A stretch of DNA of 64,000 nucleotides from Arcuatula senhousia (GCA_963971305.1 OZ020305.1:2637001-2701000), one strand, 5' to 3'; shown: positions 24,801 through 37,608, counted from the first letter of the stretch. The notes: a model not told the origin generated them from the sequence alone. Translations and numbers: made by a program.

Positions 24801-25775
24801 TCCTAGAATGAATGTTTTCCGAGAAATCACCGTACGTAACGTTAAACATGCCCTAAAAGTCAACACATTTATTTTAGTAAGGATTATATTAGCAAAATTT
24901 GCAAGCGTTCCTTTCTTAGCAACATGGCTCGTTTTATATTAGTTACAACATTTTGCTAATTTTAAACCCCTTTTCCTGTAGATATATCGACTTTTAGCAG
25001 CCGTTAAAGGAGAAACAATTGAAAAACCCGTTGCTTATCAACCAATGAAGCACGTTTAAAAAAATGATTTAGCATGAACCTGTCTACAATACTATGTATT
25101 AGTTTGAAAACCGTAACAGCCATTGTATTTATTTTTTGAGAGCTCCAACGTCCATCGGACAAAGCAAAATCGGATTTAATGCCTAATATGGTGAATGTTT
25201 TTTAATCAAAATCTTGTCTAAAGAAATATTTTTATAACCATTATATATCTTTATTAAAATAAAATGTTATTCTATCGAGAAAATGCCACATTAGAAAGTC
25301 CCAGAAGACAACGACGGCATTTTCACGTTATTGTACATTTTACGGGAGAATAAATGATATTAACTGGCTAAACAGGGGGCACATATCTCTAAACTACGTT
25401 GATTGCAGGTGAATAGCATATGATTAAATTGCTGTCTTAAATGCTAGAACAAATGCCTAATTTGTTTCGATTCTCTATGCCAATAGCATTAACAATTACA
25501 TTATAATGACATCCAACTGTTATGTGACAAGAACGATTCAATTGAAATCACTTAGATTAAGTTAATTAAAATATACCTGTGCACATATATTTTCTGTCAA
25601 AGTAAATATATCTACATAAAAATGAATATTGAATCTAACCGACACCTCTACTTCTATCGTGCATCAATCAGTGAAATCTGGAAAAAAAGATTTAAACACG
25701 TAAGAATTGTTAAATATATAGTCCATCAATCAAATAAAGAATGTTAATGAAAACAATTTTAATGCCATTGTAAAA

Positions 25776-26015
25776 GTGCAAATAGTTTTCTAAGTTTTCA
25801 GTCAAACATATTGGTACAATGCGATAAAGCAAAGAAGTTAACATCAATTATTGAATTAGAAATTAAAAGTGCAAATATTTTTTCTTAAGTTTTTTGCTAT
25901 ACATGTTAGTAAAATAAATCAAAGAACCACAAAGTTAAAATTATAATTAACATAAATTATTGAATTGAAAACTTAAACGTACAAATATTTTTTCTTCAGT
26001 TTTCAGATATAAGTA
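25776..26015 (+). repeat. Three diverged tandem units of about 105 bp
   Basis: 'aagtgcaaatagttttctaa', 'aagtgcaaatattttttctt' and 'acgtacaaatattttttctt' begin successive units; the first two also share 'atca-aattattgaatt'. Non-coding. Confidence 0.55.
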
Positions 26016-26093
26016 TATTTAAGAAATGCTCCACTATGTCGAAATTGTTATCCACATCAATTATCATTCATTTATTACCGGTATTTATCTATT

Positions 26094-26113
26094 CCCCCCC
26101 CCCCAAAAAAAAA
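26094..26113. repeat. Poly-C/poly-A tract
   Basis: Second C-run plus A-run, like 9496-9524. Confidence 0.7.
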
Positions 26114-26119
26114 AATCTG

Positions 26120-26395
26120 CCCGCAATTCATCCTTTTGACTCGTCCGTGGTCCGGTGCCAAATAGGCCAGCAGCAGAGTCTAGTCTGTCATAAGTTGCGA
26201 CAAAGGTCTTTGGATTCTGACATCCGGTTAGTACCCAAACCACAAGCGACCAAGTGTGTACCCTAGGCGGCGTAATAGGGTGACCCTCGTCCGCAGAGGT
26301 TGTCAGGTCTATAATATGGAAAGCGTGATCACTTACCTTAGTGGGCAATCGTTTGTGGAAAATGCTATTATTCGTGCACGTAAAAGATGCCATTA
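26120..26395 (-). other. Unassigned GC-richer segment with a 102-codon open frame
   Basis: The composition is visibly richer in GC than the surroundings, and the minus frame 26393-26085 is open. The translation (starts MASFTCTNNSIFHKRLPTK) matches no domain I know and runs into the poly-G/poly-T complement of the homopolymer tract. It is most likely an unclassified repeat. Confidence 0.3.
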
Positions 26396-26568
26396 TTTGA
26401 CAACCAAATAGTGTATAACATACGCTTAATCACATCTCCCCTTTTTCTATGTTCTTCAAAATTACTGTGCCTTTATTTTCTACGCCATCTTCATATTGCT
26501 CGTCATCATGTTCATTATGTACCTTATATAGTGTTGGAAGGGCGTAAAACACCCACCGACCCACCAAC

Positions 26569-26588
26569 TCACTCACTCACTCACTCAC
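26569..26588. repeat. (ACTC)n microsatellite
   Basis: About five ACTC units. Confidence 0.75.
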
Positions 26589-26765
26589 CTAAGCATCCTT
26601 TTTATGTAAAAAATATTCATTGTAAACATAAAATGCTTTAATTACTTAGCAGTTTACGTCATTAAGTATACCTTTTTTGTACCATTAGTTTGTCAATTAT
26701 ATCTCTTCGTGTTTAGATAATCTTGAAATTTACCTACCTTTGCAACAGGGTAGATACATCTTCAA

Positions 26766-26880
26766 ATAAAGGTTTAAACAAAATTACCGAACTTGAATGA
26801 TCAACTTAAATGTTTAAGAGAAAAGACAAAACATGGAAGACACACCGGTAAAGTTATAAATTGCAATGGTCCTGACTTGG
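26766..26880 (-). mobile_element. Family B tail, inverted part of a fold-back
   Basis: 'aaaattaccgaacttgaatg', 'gacaaaacatggaagacaca', 'ttgcaatggtcctgacttgg' are the reverse complement of the tail. A + strand piece of the same tail follows at 26885. Confidence 0.65.
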
Positions 26881-26884
26881 AAGA

Positions 26885-26932
26885 CATGCCGAAAAATCAG
26901 AACCATTGTGATTGTAATTCTCCGGTATGTTT
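26885..26932 (+). mobile_element. Family B tail fragment, direct part of a fold-back
   Basis: 'aaatcagaaccattgtgatt' and 'gtaattctccggtatg' match the tail in + orientation and pair with 26848-26880. Confidence 0.5.
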
Positions 26933-28771
26933 TTATAAATTTGGAATATTATCCTTTTTGGCTTAAACGGTTAATCAACTTTAAAAAAAGATATCAATAC
27001 AGTTCATATAGTAGTTGGAAGTACATCTGACAGTAATTAAATTCTTAGTTGCCATGTCGAGTTACCATGATGTATGCTCTGAATTACTAATCCTGATTTC
27101 TGTTGCACAAGTTCACTTTATGATTGTACATGGCCATAAAAAAGAGAAGTTTTATCATGTTCAGGAGCACTTTATCATCAGTTTCCCTTCTCCAGGGAAT
27201 ATCTAGTTAATCAGTTTTAGGATGGAATGATGATTATATATAATCTAGTAATGAACTCTTTTGTACCACTCTTTGCATAACCATCTGGGGTAAAATACTT
27301 TTATTTATAACGAGACTGAATCAAACTTTTGTCAGAATTCACAAGTTTATATTTATTGCATTATCTGACTTTGGTACGATACATGACTTGGAATGAAGCA
27401 TTTGAATTGGTTTCTCAAACTATTATCGGCCTTTATCGCATTAACCGACATTTTCACGTTCATCATTTGTACTGATAAACCTCTGATAGATAGTTATTTG
27501 TTATGGGATGGTCACTTTGTTTATGAACGTCTTGTTTTACTAGTACATGCACTTTGTTAAAAAAAATCAAAGGTATAAAAGCCAGTCAGCTTGAGCAATG
27601 TCCTTACATTCTCCATGAAATTAGGTAAGGTCGTATGAATTTGAAATAATTCTGATTTATCAAAGATTGTCGCACGTTTGTTTCATTTTCCAAATTCTCC
27701 TATTTGATTTTGTTAATAATCATATGATACATGTATCTCGCAAGTCTTTCCCAGTAAACCCTTGCCTTGATGTAGATTGTATGTTCACGAATGGATATCG
27801 AATTTCAACTTTGTGTTTATTTTTAAGAAAACATATGCACTTGCAATGCAATATAGAAATCGTACATATTTTGTTTGTAAAGATATCTTTTAGTTTAATA
27901 CAGCAATGAATAGGCGTTAAAGCCGAATCTGCAAGTGTATTAACTAGGTCATCAGAAACTTTATTATTATTAACTCGCTTCACTATATCAAACAAATAAG
28001 ACTGATAATAATTCTATAAAAAGTTTCTGTCGATCAATTATTTTTCATGACATTTTAAGATGACAGGTGCTCAAAACTGCAGGTGTTTTAGTACAAAAAT
28101 TAGTTTCATTGCGTTTTTATTCTTTTGTATTTAGTTATCAAAACTCATAACATAGAGCCTATCTTTATGGCAAAACTTCGTTTTTCCTTCATTAGAAATA
28201 TATTGCTTTGTGCTTATGATTTTTATCTCTCCAAAAGTATTAAGTTATACTGCTTCTTCCGATGGGTTTTTGTCAAATTGAGTATTTAGCATACAAATGT
28301 ACCTTTGAAACCCACATAGGCTTGAAAAATTGTACTTTTCAAGAATTACCTTTAAAAGTTATGATACAAAAATCATAAAAGTATTTGGAAAACATATTTC
28401 TTTTGCCATTGGTACTTTAATAACTCTGTTTTTAATCATATCAAGCTATAAAATGTCTGGTGAGAATTTCAGCGTAAAAACTTAATGTTACAATTTCTGG
28501 AACTGCGTTGGTGTTCCGTAATATGTATTGCAAGCATACTGAAGAGGCACGTTGTCTAACATTTGTATAAAAGGAATCGCCGCAGATGTTTTTAGCTCAA
28601 TTAACCTTGAGACAGTCATTAAAACGCATAAATGAACACCATTATATACATGTAATTTGAGATAAGACAATGGCAACAGAGATTTTTTGAAAGTGTATGG
28701 CTTGCATGAGGGAAGAGTTCATTTACACATATTATTTAAGTTATAATTATTCAAAATTGTATCATAAGAAA
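26933..28771. other. Intron sequence, nothing recognised
   Basis: Overlapping short frames at 27667-27995 on both strands show no domain; 28853-30421 is likewise empty. Confidence 0.55.
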
Positions 28772-28852
28772 TATTCCTGTTTTGTCTTTCCTCTTGGACA
28801 TTAATTGAGATTGATCCTCCAAGTTTGGTATTTTTTACCAACCTTTATTTGC
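28772..28852 (+). mobile_element. Family B tail end fragment
   Basis: 'cctgttttgtctttcctctt', 'gattgatcctccaagtttgg', 'accaacctttattt'. Confidence 0.55.
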
Positions 28853-30421
28853 ATTTTGTCAAGTTTAAAAATAAAACAAAAAGGAAACATAAACAAAGCC
28901 AAAAATATCTATATCATTTGTGATCGGTTGCTCTTTCCGTGGTATCAACAAAGCCATGAACAATTTTTTTTCTCTAAATATATATTTAAACAACTCGACA
29001 TACAAACCTAACAAAATGCAAAGCGATTTAATTGGTAATTAATTGATCCCACTCGTAGGATCATATGCATCCTTATAATTAACTGTTAGATATTGAATCA
29101 AATGCACATTGAACAAAGTCCATTTAAATGTTTGTGTTTCAGTTTCACAGTGACCATTCTTGATAAGAAATTTTCTCGGAGGTAAAAGAAGGTAGTGATT
29201 TTTGATAAATTTGTAACAGGGTTATCATCAATCTAAAAATTAGCCATTTCCATACATGAATTACGAAAGGAGTTTTAATACTTTTTTAATTCCATAGGCC
29301 ACTTGAGCATGTCAAAGCATGTCTTAATGTACTTGATCATGACGATCATTTGGAACAATAAAATAACTCTCTCTTATTAACCAAATTGTTCGAATCGAAT
29401 TCTGTCTTTAAGGTAAGATTAAATGAAACACAATAGTGCGAGGCTTCATTATTATTTAATTCTTAAATTTACGGATTATAGATCTCGTACAAATAATACC
29501 AGTCGAACATTGTCTGACTTAGGCATTATTATGGTTACATTTTGTAACTTTATTATTTTGCTTCCCAAATCGAGCATTTTGGATGCAAGTCCCTTTCATT
29601 TAATACTTTTTTGGTTTTAGTGTTGCTGATGAACGATAACTCTTTGATAACGAAACGAACTGTTTATACATGCTTTGGTAATTTCTACCTTAATTATCTC
29701 TAAAATAGAAAATATTGAAAGAAAAGATAGGAAAGGTAGCAAGTTTATGAATACTTTGTGTCAATCTTTGATGAGATCATGGTATTTTTAGGGGCCAGGT
29801 GCTTAAAACTCCATGTGATTTAGTACACAAATTAATTTTACAGTATTTTTATGATCTCCAGATCTTATCAAAACTGATAATTTTTGAGCTTATCTTTAGA
29901 GAGACTCACGCTTATCTACAGTACATGTACATAAAATCTTAGACCTTTCCCTTTTGATTACTTCAATCTTGTTCAGTACATGAACGGTTTTAAATGTACA
30001 GTTATTTTGGTTTAAATGATGCTAATAAGGGTTTATTTCGAAACCAACATTACTGAGGGGGCCGATGGGTTTATGTCGTTCTCCGTTATTGGCAATTTTT
30101 ATTTTCCGTGAATTGTGAATTGCTGAAATATTTTTCCGTGCATCATTCCCCATCAGGACCCCCATTCATTGAAACATTGCACTATTTGATACTTACAATA
30201 ATTATCTAAGATAAAAGAATTTTAAGAAAAAAGTGATGTAAATGTAAAACAGTGCTCAAGACACAATTCAAAACAATATTCTAAAAAAATGCCAATGACA
30301 CTTTCTTAGAACTTTGCCTTAAATACATCTGGCAATGAACTGTCTTCTTTTGACGATAACGGATACACTTTACTTGTATTTTAAAAAGGTTGCCTCAATC
30401 GTTGAAATTCCATTATGTTAT

Positions 30422-30625
30422 TGCTATAGCAAACAGGAACCACTCACTCTTCCGGAACACCTGAGTTCATTCTTGTTACGACTTGAGGTCGCGCTGTTGA
30501 CTTCTGTTAGGTTGATTTTGTGTTTTGAGTTTCCTCTAGCTGTTCTTGATCGTGTATCCCGGTTTTCTCGTTGCCCTTTCAAACTTTCGAACTGGAATGT
30601 CCCATTGGTGCCTCTTAGCTTCTTT
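30422..30625 (+). mobile_element. Solo family A tail
   Basis: 'gctatagcaaacaggaacca', 'ttccggaacacctgagttca', 'cgttgccctttcaaactttc', 'ggtgcctcttagcttctt'. Confidence 0.75.
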
Positions 30626-30984
30626 AAGTTCATGAAAACAGAAAAAAGGCTTGATGTCTGGCTTTATGAATGAAATATTTGTTTGAAATAGTTTAAGCAA
30701 ATCCGACTTTAAGCGTCTGATAGTGTTTTGAGCTACAGGGATTTGATAAACAAGGTTTGTTGAAAGGAAACTGGTTGTGAGTCCTTGGTAACACTTTTGA
30801 CAGCCCTGTCAAATATGTATAATTATGTCACTTCTATTCCTGACAAGAAAAACTTGCTTGTTATAAGTTTGTGGTTGTAATTTTGTTTGATACAGCTGTT
30901 TTTGTGTTAACCTTTTTTGTACTTACGACATTTGAATGCCCCATAGATACTTCTTCGTCTTTTTTTTCTTAATTCATAATTAAA

Positions 30985-31890
30985 GAAGCAAAGGTGTACC
31001 AAAGGGGTAATCAGTATCATAAAACCGTGAAGACAAAGACAAAACCGGCAGACAAAAAATCATCACAACAAAACAAACCACATAACAACATAAAACACAC
31101 ACACATAACAACAAAACCGCATTCAGCAACGCGAACTCAAGTCGAAACGAGAGTGAACTCAGGTGCTCCGGAAGAGTAAGCAGTTCCTGCTTGCTATAGC
31201 ACACCCGTCACGTTGCCAAAGATCGATTAAGTGTTGGTCAAATCCGGAAAGAATGACATTACAAAACTCTATGTCAAACCAACATCTGTGCACATCTGAG
31301 AGATAGAAATCCCGTATTTGCATATAAGCACATGATGTCGTCCGTAAAATTTCTTGAGTGATGACAACAACCTGGGAGCAACGTACCCCTGTGTTAACAA
31401 TTTGCTTGTCAGCCGTGTAGCTCTATCAAGGAAGTCGTTGTACTCCCCACATGCTCTGGAATAACGAATCAATTGTGATACGTAAACTCCATATGCTGGA
31501 GCGGACGGAATGTTGCTACACAGAAAGGGAAAGTTAACTATTGGAAAGTTGAAGTCATCACGTTTGTCATAGAGCTTTGTACAAAGCCTTCCTTGTGTGT
31601 CAATTTCGAGAAATAGATCCAAATATGAAGCAGACCTCCTAGAATCTGTAGTGTCCTTTACCTCAAGTTCCTTCGGATATATGAGATGTAAATAGTCACC
31701 AAATCGAGGATTGTTTAGTGAAAGGACATCATCAATATAACGAAATGTGAGATTGAAGGATAAAGCAAGTTTGCGGTCCTTTTTGTCTAGAAGTGATTGT
31801 AAGAAGTCTGCTTCATATGAATGAAGAAACAAATCGGCAAGCAATGGTGCACAATTTGTGCCCATTGGGATACCTATCGTTTGCTAAATT
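30985..31890 (-). mobile_element. Family A Penelope-like retroelement, 5'-truncated
   Basis: Minus-strand RT fragment followed by its tail. The open frame (31865-31269, 198 codons) starts at MGTNCAPLLADLFLHSYEAD (motif B), then FRYIDDVLSLNN (motif C), the SASYLDLFLEID block, SAPAYGVYVSQLIRYSRA, and the C-terminus LKKFYGRHHVLICKYGIS. The frame stops shortly after the thumb with no nuclease domain. Upstream homology is lost at about 31890. The tail (31250-30985) is the subtype with 'ggtttgttttgttgtgatg' and ends at 'ggtacacctttgcttctt'. It is very like the copies at 38 and 57.7 kb, suggesting recent insertion. Inactive by truncation. Confidence 0.82.
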
Positions 31891-34403
31891 GTTATTTTAG
31901 AAGAAAAATATTTATAAAACTTGAGTGAACTTTATGCTTTGACAAAAAAACAAGACTTAATTTATCTTTGCAGTAATTGATGTTCAACAATGTCATAGAA
32001 AACTTTAAACCTCAACATATAAATCAAATTATCTCACAAAGTGAAACTGAGGGTTTATTGATAAAAAAAGCTATACTTCTAATTGTATAAAATGCATCCA
32101 AACATGTTCAGTAATAAAAGTTTGATCAAACGCACATGCAACAAAGCTCGTTAATTTGTTTGTGTTTCAATTTCACAGTGAATTTGTCTTTGATCAGGAT
32201 TTTGTCGGAAAGTCAAAGCAATGGTCATTGATAAAACCTAACAATAATATTCTCGTTCAGGTAATTTCCTTTTGTAAAGCATGAACGGCTGAGATAGATT
32301 CTTTTTGATTTTAAAGTAGCACAAAAAAATGGTTAAATGTGTAATAACCTTCGTGCTAATGAGTACTGACTTGGATTAAAGGAATAAACACATGTCAGTA
32401 ACTTTGATCTATTTTTATCATTCTTAAAAGGGAAAACATTGATAGGTTTTTTGATACTCATATTTAATGTCGTGCATGCGATGACCTGATATAGAAAGCA
32501 TTCGGATGTCTATTGAAGAACTCATTGGTAAAATTTGTAGAGATCATTTAAGGGTGGTCTTTATTTAAACCAATTTATTTTTCGCAACTACAATATTTCG
32601 TGTTTTTCTGTCATAGGGCAATTTCTAGGTCATTTTTTCTCTCCCATGTTCGTAAAAAAAAATTATTATATGAAAATTGGTTAAATCGCGACGTGAAATC
32701 CACGTATATACATGGATCCCGAAAATTACGTGGTTTATAGTATCTAAAACAAAATCAAACACATAATTTGAGTCTCTTTGAATAGAGCATACACGTATTA
32801 GCAATTCTGAGAATAGATGAGAGCTTACTCCATGAACTATGCATATACAGCATAATCAATTTACACAGTCTTATAACCGTTTTTGGTATATGTATTTTAT
32901 TGCATTGAATTAAATAAAGTAGACAAAGTTGCTTTGTCCAAAATGTACTGCTAAGCTTGTTGTTCACCGACGTTAACAATAAAAGTAAGATCACGGTTAG
33001 TGTTGAGTTTCTCTTCAGCTTTTCGTTACTTCTTTTTTTGCTGGTAAACCTATAACACAATTACGATTCTAGTGAAAATGTCATTGATAAAAAGTAAGCG
33101 TTTTAAAAAATGGTTTTTCATAAATTAAAGCTTACATGTAGTTCCTTAATTCTGATACATTTGCGCTATTGTTACGTGTAGGGCCGCCATGGTATTTACT
33201 TTGTTTTTCAAGTAACACTCGTGTGCTGTACTTGGAGATTTTTTTTTTGAGTCTCGCCGTTCGGTAATTTGTGTTATAACCTTTTCTCACTTTTGTTGTA
33301 CTTTGGTTTGTAATGTTCATTTCATTTTTATGCTAAAAGTGAAATTGACTGTTCACATTTACAGCTACAATATGTTTTCATGTCTCAAGAGCATTGAAAA
33401 CAATCAGATGAATGGAATTTTCTTTCATCGTCAAGAATTTGCAGACTTATTTCTTAATTTGAATTGGTAATTGCCTTTAGGTCTGACGACGAATACTTGC
33501 TACTCAATCCTCCATCGACAAACTTTGGCTGACCTGATAAGGTCTCATTATGATCCGAATTAATCAGATGCTTAACAAGACTAAATTAATCAGATTGGCA
33601 ACAAGGCTTTTTTATCCCACACGTCCTCGAGGAATTTTCAACAGACCTTCCAGACAATCTAGGAAATAAGGTTTTTCAGGATATTACATCCATATCTATT
33701 GTTTTGAATCGGCTGAAAATTTTGGGCAGATGTTTCAGTCAATTGTTGATAAATTTGTCTTTGCTCTTGGGTTCTTACTTACATACTTTAACTGCGCAAT
33801 AGTGCTATAAAATATAGGTTGATGATCCTAGCGGACTTGACATCGTACTATAGGAGAAACTAGATGTTCTGCCAATGGCATAGGCGAAAGAAGTGGAGGT
33901 TGGTGACCGTTAAAGTCCTAACCAATTTACAGGTGGGTACCAATACGCATCTCTCTATCCTGACAATACGATCAGGTTCGCGTCTGATGTGTTACTTACA
34001 CTTTGATAAAAGGCGTTCTGGTGAATTATTGCATGATAATTTTGTTAACTGATATAACCAGTACATTAAATGTTGTTTAGAGGCCTTGTAGTAGACTTGT
34101 TCAGTCAAAATTATAATTAAACGTCTTAAGTGACTGCAATACACTGTCAAAACACTGGCTAAAAGCTTACAAGTCTTTTTTTTTGTTGAGATATATTCCA
34201 TGTTTTGAGAAATGACAGTTTTGAAATTATTGTGTGTAGTGTGAATCAAAGACGTAAAGAAATGTCCCTGGAGGATAAGCCTCAAATGTCAGAAAAAAAA
34301 ACAAGATACACATAAGCTGCATATCTCGAGAGGTTAAAACTACACATCTGCATCAAATCACTTAAAACAAATAAAGAAAAAAATACTTTAAATGCTTTGG
34401 CCG
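31891..34403. other. Intron sequence, nothing recognised
   Basis: 32560-32750 has words such as 'tttcgtgtttttctgtcata' and 'cgaaaattacgtggtttata' that loosely recall the 21.8-kb MITE, too weak to call. No gene. Confidence 0.45.
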
Positions 34404-35311
34404 AAAGAAGCAGAGGTAACAATGGGGTATCCGAATGTCAAAGGTCCGAAGGGGCAGAGACAAAACCAATAAACACCTCGTTAACATTGCATTGAAGCTA
34501 CTGGGCTGGTGAAATCCTCGGGGACAATTAATCCACCAGCAGAGATATCGACCCAGTGGAATGAAAGAAGCAGAGCTACCAATGGGGTATTCGAATGTCA
34601 AAGGTCCGAAAGGGCAAAGACAAAACCAGTAAGCACCTCGTTAACATTGCATTGAAGCTACTGGGCTGGTGAAATCCTCGGGGACAATTTGTCCACCAGC
34701 AAAGATATCGACCCAGTGGAATGAAAGAAGCAGAGGTACCAATGGGGTATCTGAATGTCATAGGTCCGAAAGGGCAGAGACAAAACCAGTAAACACCTCG
34801 TTAACATTGCATTGAAGCTACTGGGCTGGTGAAATCCTCGGGGACAATATGTCCACCAGCAGAGATATCGACCCAGTGGAATGAAAGAAGCAGAGGTACC
34901 AATGGGGTGGGGTATCCGAATGTCAAAGGTCCAAAAGGGCAGAGACAAAACCAATTAACACCTCGTTTACATTGCATTGAAGCTACTGGGCTGGTGAAAT
35001 CCTCGGGGACAATTTGTCCACCAGCAAAGATATCGACCCAGTGTAATGAAAGAAGCAGAGGTATCAATGGGGTATCTGAATGTCATAGGTCCAAAAGGGC
35101 AGAGACAAAACCAGTAAACACCTCGTTAACATTGCATTGAAGCTACTGGGCTGGTGAAATCCTCGGGGACAATTTGTCCACCAGCAGAGATATCGACCCA
35201 GTGGAATGAAAGAAGCAGAGGTACCAATGGGGTATCCGAATGTCAAAGGTCCAAAAGGGCAGAGACAAAACCAGTTAACACCTCGTTAACATTGCATTGA
35301 AGCTACTGGGC
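34404..35311 (-). repeat. 160-bp tandem array (about 5.6 units), chimeric
   Basis: Successive 'cagag' anchors at 34411, 34571, 34731, 34891, 35056 and 35216 give periods of 160, 160, 160, 165 and 160; the 165 comes from a 'ggggt' duplication. On the minus strand each unit joins the end of a family A tail ('actggttttgtctctgccct' to 'ggtacctctgcttctttc') to about 80 bp with 'ctgctggtgga...ccccgagg', a module also seen beside family D at 47530-47600. The last unit stops mid-way at 'gctactgggcc'. Units differ at only a few positions. Apparent ORFs across the array are translations of the repeat. Confidence 0.9.
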
Positions 35312-35520
35312 CGAGGATATAATTAAAATACAAAATAACGAATCGGACATAAAAAGGGTTAATTTGTTTTTCAATTTTTTTTGCACAATACCGGGGTTTG
35401 AATTACAAACCCCACTCAGAAAACAAGACAGACCCAATCTATAAAGCATCCAGCTCTGGTAAGCATTTTCAACATACATCCCCTTTCGCTACAAAATCAT
35501 CCCCAAAAACACATAAAAAC

Positions 35521-35607
35521 GAGGGTAAGGGTTAGTGTTAGGGTTAGGGCAAGGATTAGGATTAGGGTTAGAGTAAGAATTTGGCTGAGGGTTAGGATAA
35601 GGATATG
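35521..35607 (+). repeat. Degenerate TTAGGG-type interstitial telomere-like tract
   Basis: 'gggttagtgttagggttagg' with variants 'ggattagg' and 'gggttagagtaag' over about 85 bp, on the G-rich + strand. TTAGGG is the molluscan telomere repeat. It lies about 210 bp beyond the 160-bp array. Confidence 0.75.
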
Positions 35608-36127
35608 TATTAAATAAAAAAAACATACTCACAGAGAGAAATGTGAACATATCAGAAATTTCTTTAATACAAGTATATCAATTCATTCAGATTCAATCAT
35701 TGCCTTATCTTTCTTGGATAAATGAAGATAATTTATCGTTTAATAGAGATCAATCGAATTAAAAACACTTAAACTTAATCAGTACCGAATCGTGTAATAG
35801 AATTTCATCTGACTTTGTTATGCATTTACTTTCTGTTGAGAAAAGGGATATTCCATTTGAAACGCACATACTTTTACATTATTAAACAAACATATTATAT
35901 TTAGTTAATTGCTTGAAGTTAGTTCCGTTGTTATGGCTTAATTCGTAATTAGTGGCTTTGATCCTATCTACCTGATAAATTTAACAATGTGCACATTTAG
36001 TGATACTAAACGATATCAGGTAGAAGCATTGAATAACTGTTGCGAAATGTGATGTAAAGTGACGTAATTTGTGATATTGTTAATGTCAAGTAATTCAGCA
36101 TAAAAGCTTTTTAATTTTTTTCTATTG

Positions 36128-37245
36128 TAAACGAAAGAAGCAAAGAGGCATCAATTGGGCATTGACTGTCAAAAGTCCGAAAGGGCAACGACGAAATCGT
36201 TTAAAACGAACTAGAACGAAGAAACACAAAACACAAGATCAACCGAACGGAAATCAACAACGCCAACTCAAATCGTAACAAGAGTTAACTCAGGTGCTCC
36301 GAAAGAGTAAGCTGTTCCAGCCTGCTATAGCACACCCGTCGTGTTGCTAATTTCCAATTATGTGTGTTAAAGCCGGTAAAGGAAGACAAAACAAATTTTT
36401 ACGACAAACCAACATCTGCTCTCATTTGAGAGATAGAATTCCACATTTGTCTACGAGTGCACGGTGTCTACTGTAAAATTTCTTGAGTGAAGACAGCAAC
36501 TCCGTGTGTCAAACGTGACGCTCTGCCAAGGAAATCGATGTAATTCCAACACGCTCTGTAGTAACGAATCAAACGGGGATACGAAGATTCCATAAGCAGG
36601 AGCGGATGGAATGTTGCTTCACAAAAATGGAAAGTTGACGGTTTGAAAGTTTAAGTCATCAAGTTTTTCATGGAGTTTTGTTGAAATACTTCCTTGCGAG
36701 ACAATATCAACATGTAGATCTAAATATGATACCCCATTGGTACCTCTGCTTCAATGAAACAGACTTCATGGAATCCGTTGTGTCCTTTATCTCAAGTTCC
36801 TGAGGATATATGAGATGGAGAATAAGTGAAAGGACATCATCAATATAACGGAACGTGATGTTAAAAGAAAGAGCTAGTCTAAGATATTTTTTGTCTAGAA
36901 TAGATTGTAAGAAGTCTGCTTCGTATGAATGTAGATACTAATCAGCAAGAAAAGGTGTATAATTAGTGCCCACTGGGATCCCTATTGTTTGCAGAAAAAC
37001 AGGTCCACCCAACTGAACAAACATGTTATCGATAAGAAAATTGAGCATGCCGACTATTTGGTCTTCTGTACATATTTTCTTTTTCTTAGACTCATTGATG
37101 ACAAAGTAAGTTTTATTGTAATCGAATACAAGATATTCGTATCTGTGTTTTTCATTTTTTTTAAAGAAGCTGCGTTTAATCAGCTGTGCCAATCGTGATT
37201 TGAGTTGTTCATTCGGAATAGAAGTGTAAAAGTGGAGAAATCGAA
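36128..37245 (-). mobile_element. Family A retroelement, longer but degraded copy
   Basis: Minus strand. It starts near motif A (FYTSIPNEQLKSRLAQLIKR at about 37225-37170, with the catalytic Asp position not conserved), then the open piece 37192-36938 with MLNFLIDNMFVQLGG and IGIPVGTNYTPFLAD (altered motif B). Motif C and thumb remnants follow, with frameshifts, to about 36400. The tail runs 36400-36128. An extra piece of a tail end ('ataccccattggtacctctg', about 36728-36753, + strand) lies inside. The most complete 5' extent of family A in the window. Inactive. Confidence 0.72.
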
Positions 37246-37351
37246 ATTCGCATTCTATGATTCTTTCTACAACTAAGTACTGACTAAGTATATGACTAGC
37301 CCTACCATGTTCGTCTGATTCTAAACTATATATGGATGGTTTGAAATTAAG

Positions 37352-37608
37352 GTAATCACAAAATTATCGACCTTGAAGGATCCATCTAAATTTCTGAGAG
37401 GAAAGACAAATAATGGAAGTCAAACAGGAAAAATTGAAGACTACAATGATCTTGGTACAGGCATTTCTAGTTTAGAATCAGACGAACATGGTAGAATTTG
37501 TGGGTTAAATCAGGTTTTATTGCACACCAAATCTCCTATTCCATTGCGAACTTAGGGTCCGGTAGTAACACAAAACACAACACGGTTGGGAAGACACAAC
37601 AGGGAAAT
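37352..37608 (-). mobile_element. Solo family B tail
   Basis: 'ggtaatcacaaaattatcga', 'cttggtacaggcatttctag', 'ggttttattgcacaccaaat', 'cattgcgaacttagggtccg'. Holds a small internal insertion ('tagaatcagacgaacatggt'). Confidence 0.72.

Noticed and set aside
26085..26393. 102-codon minus frame
   Set aside because: Runs into a homopolymer tract and shows no known domain; kept only as an unassigned segment.
34362..35246. Series of overlapping frames that look like a repetitive protein
   Set aside because: They are translations of the 160-bp tandem array in shifting frames; period 160 is not a multiple of three.
34404..35311. CRISPR-like regular spacing
   Set aside because: The whole 160-bp unit is repeated, with no unique spacers; the context is eukaryotic.
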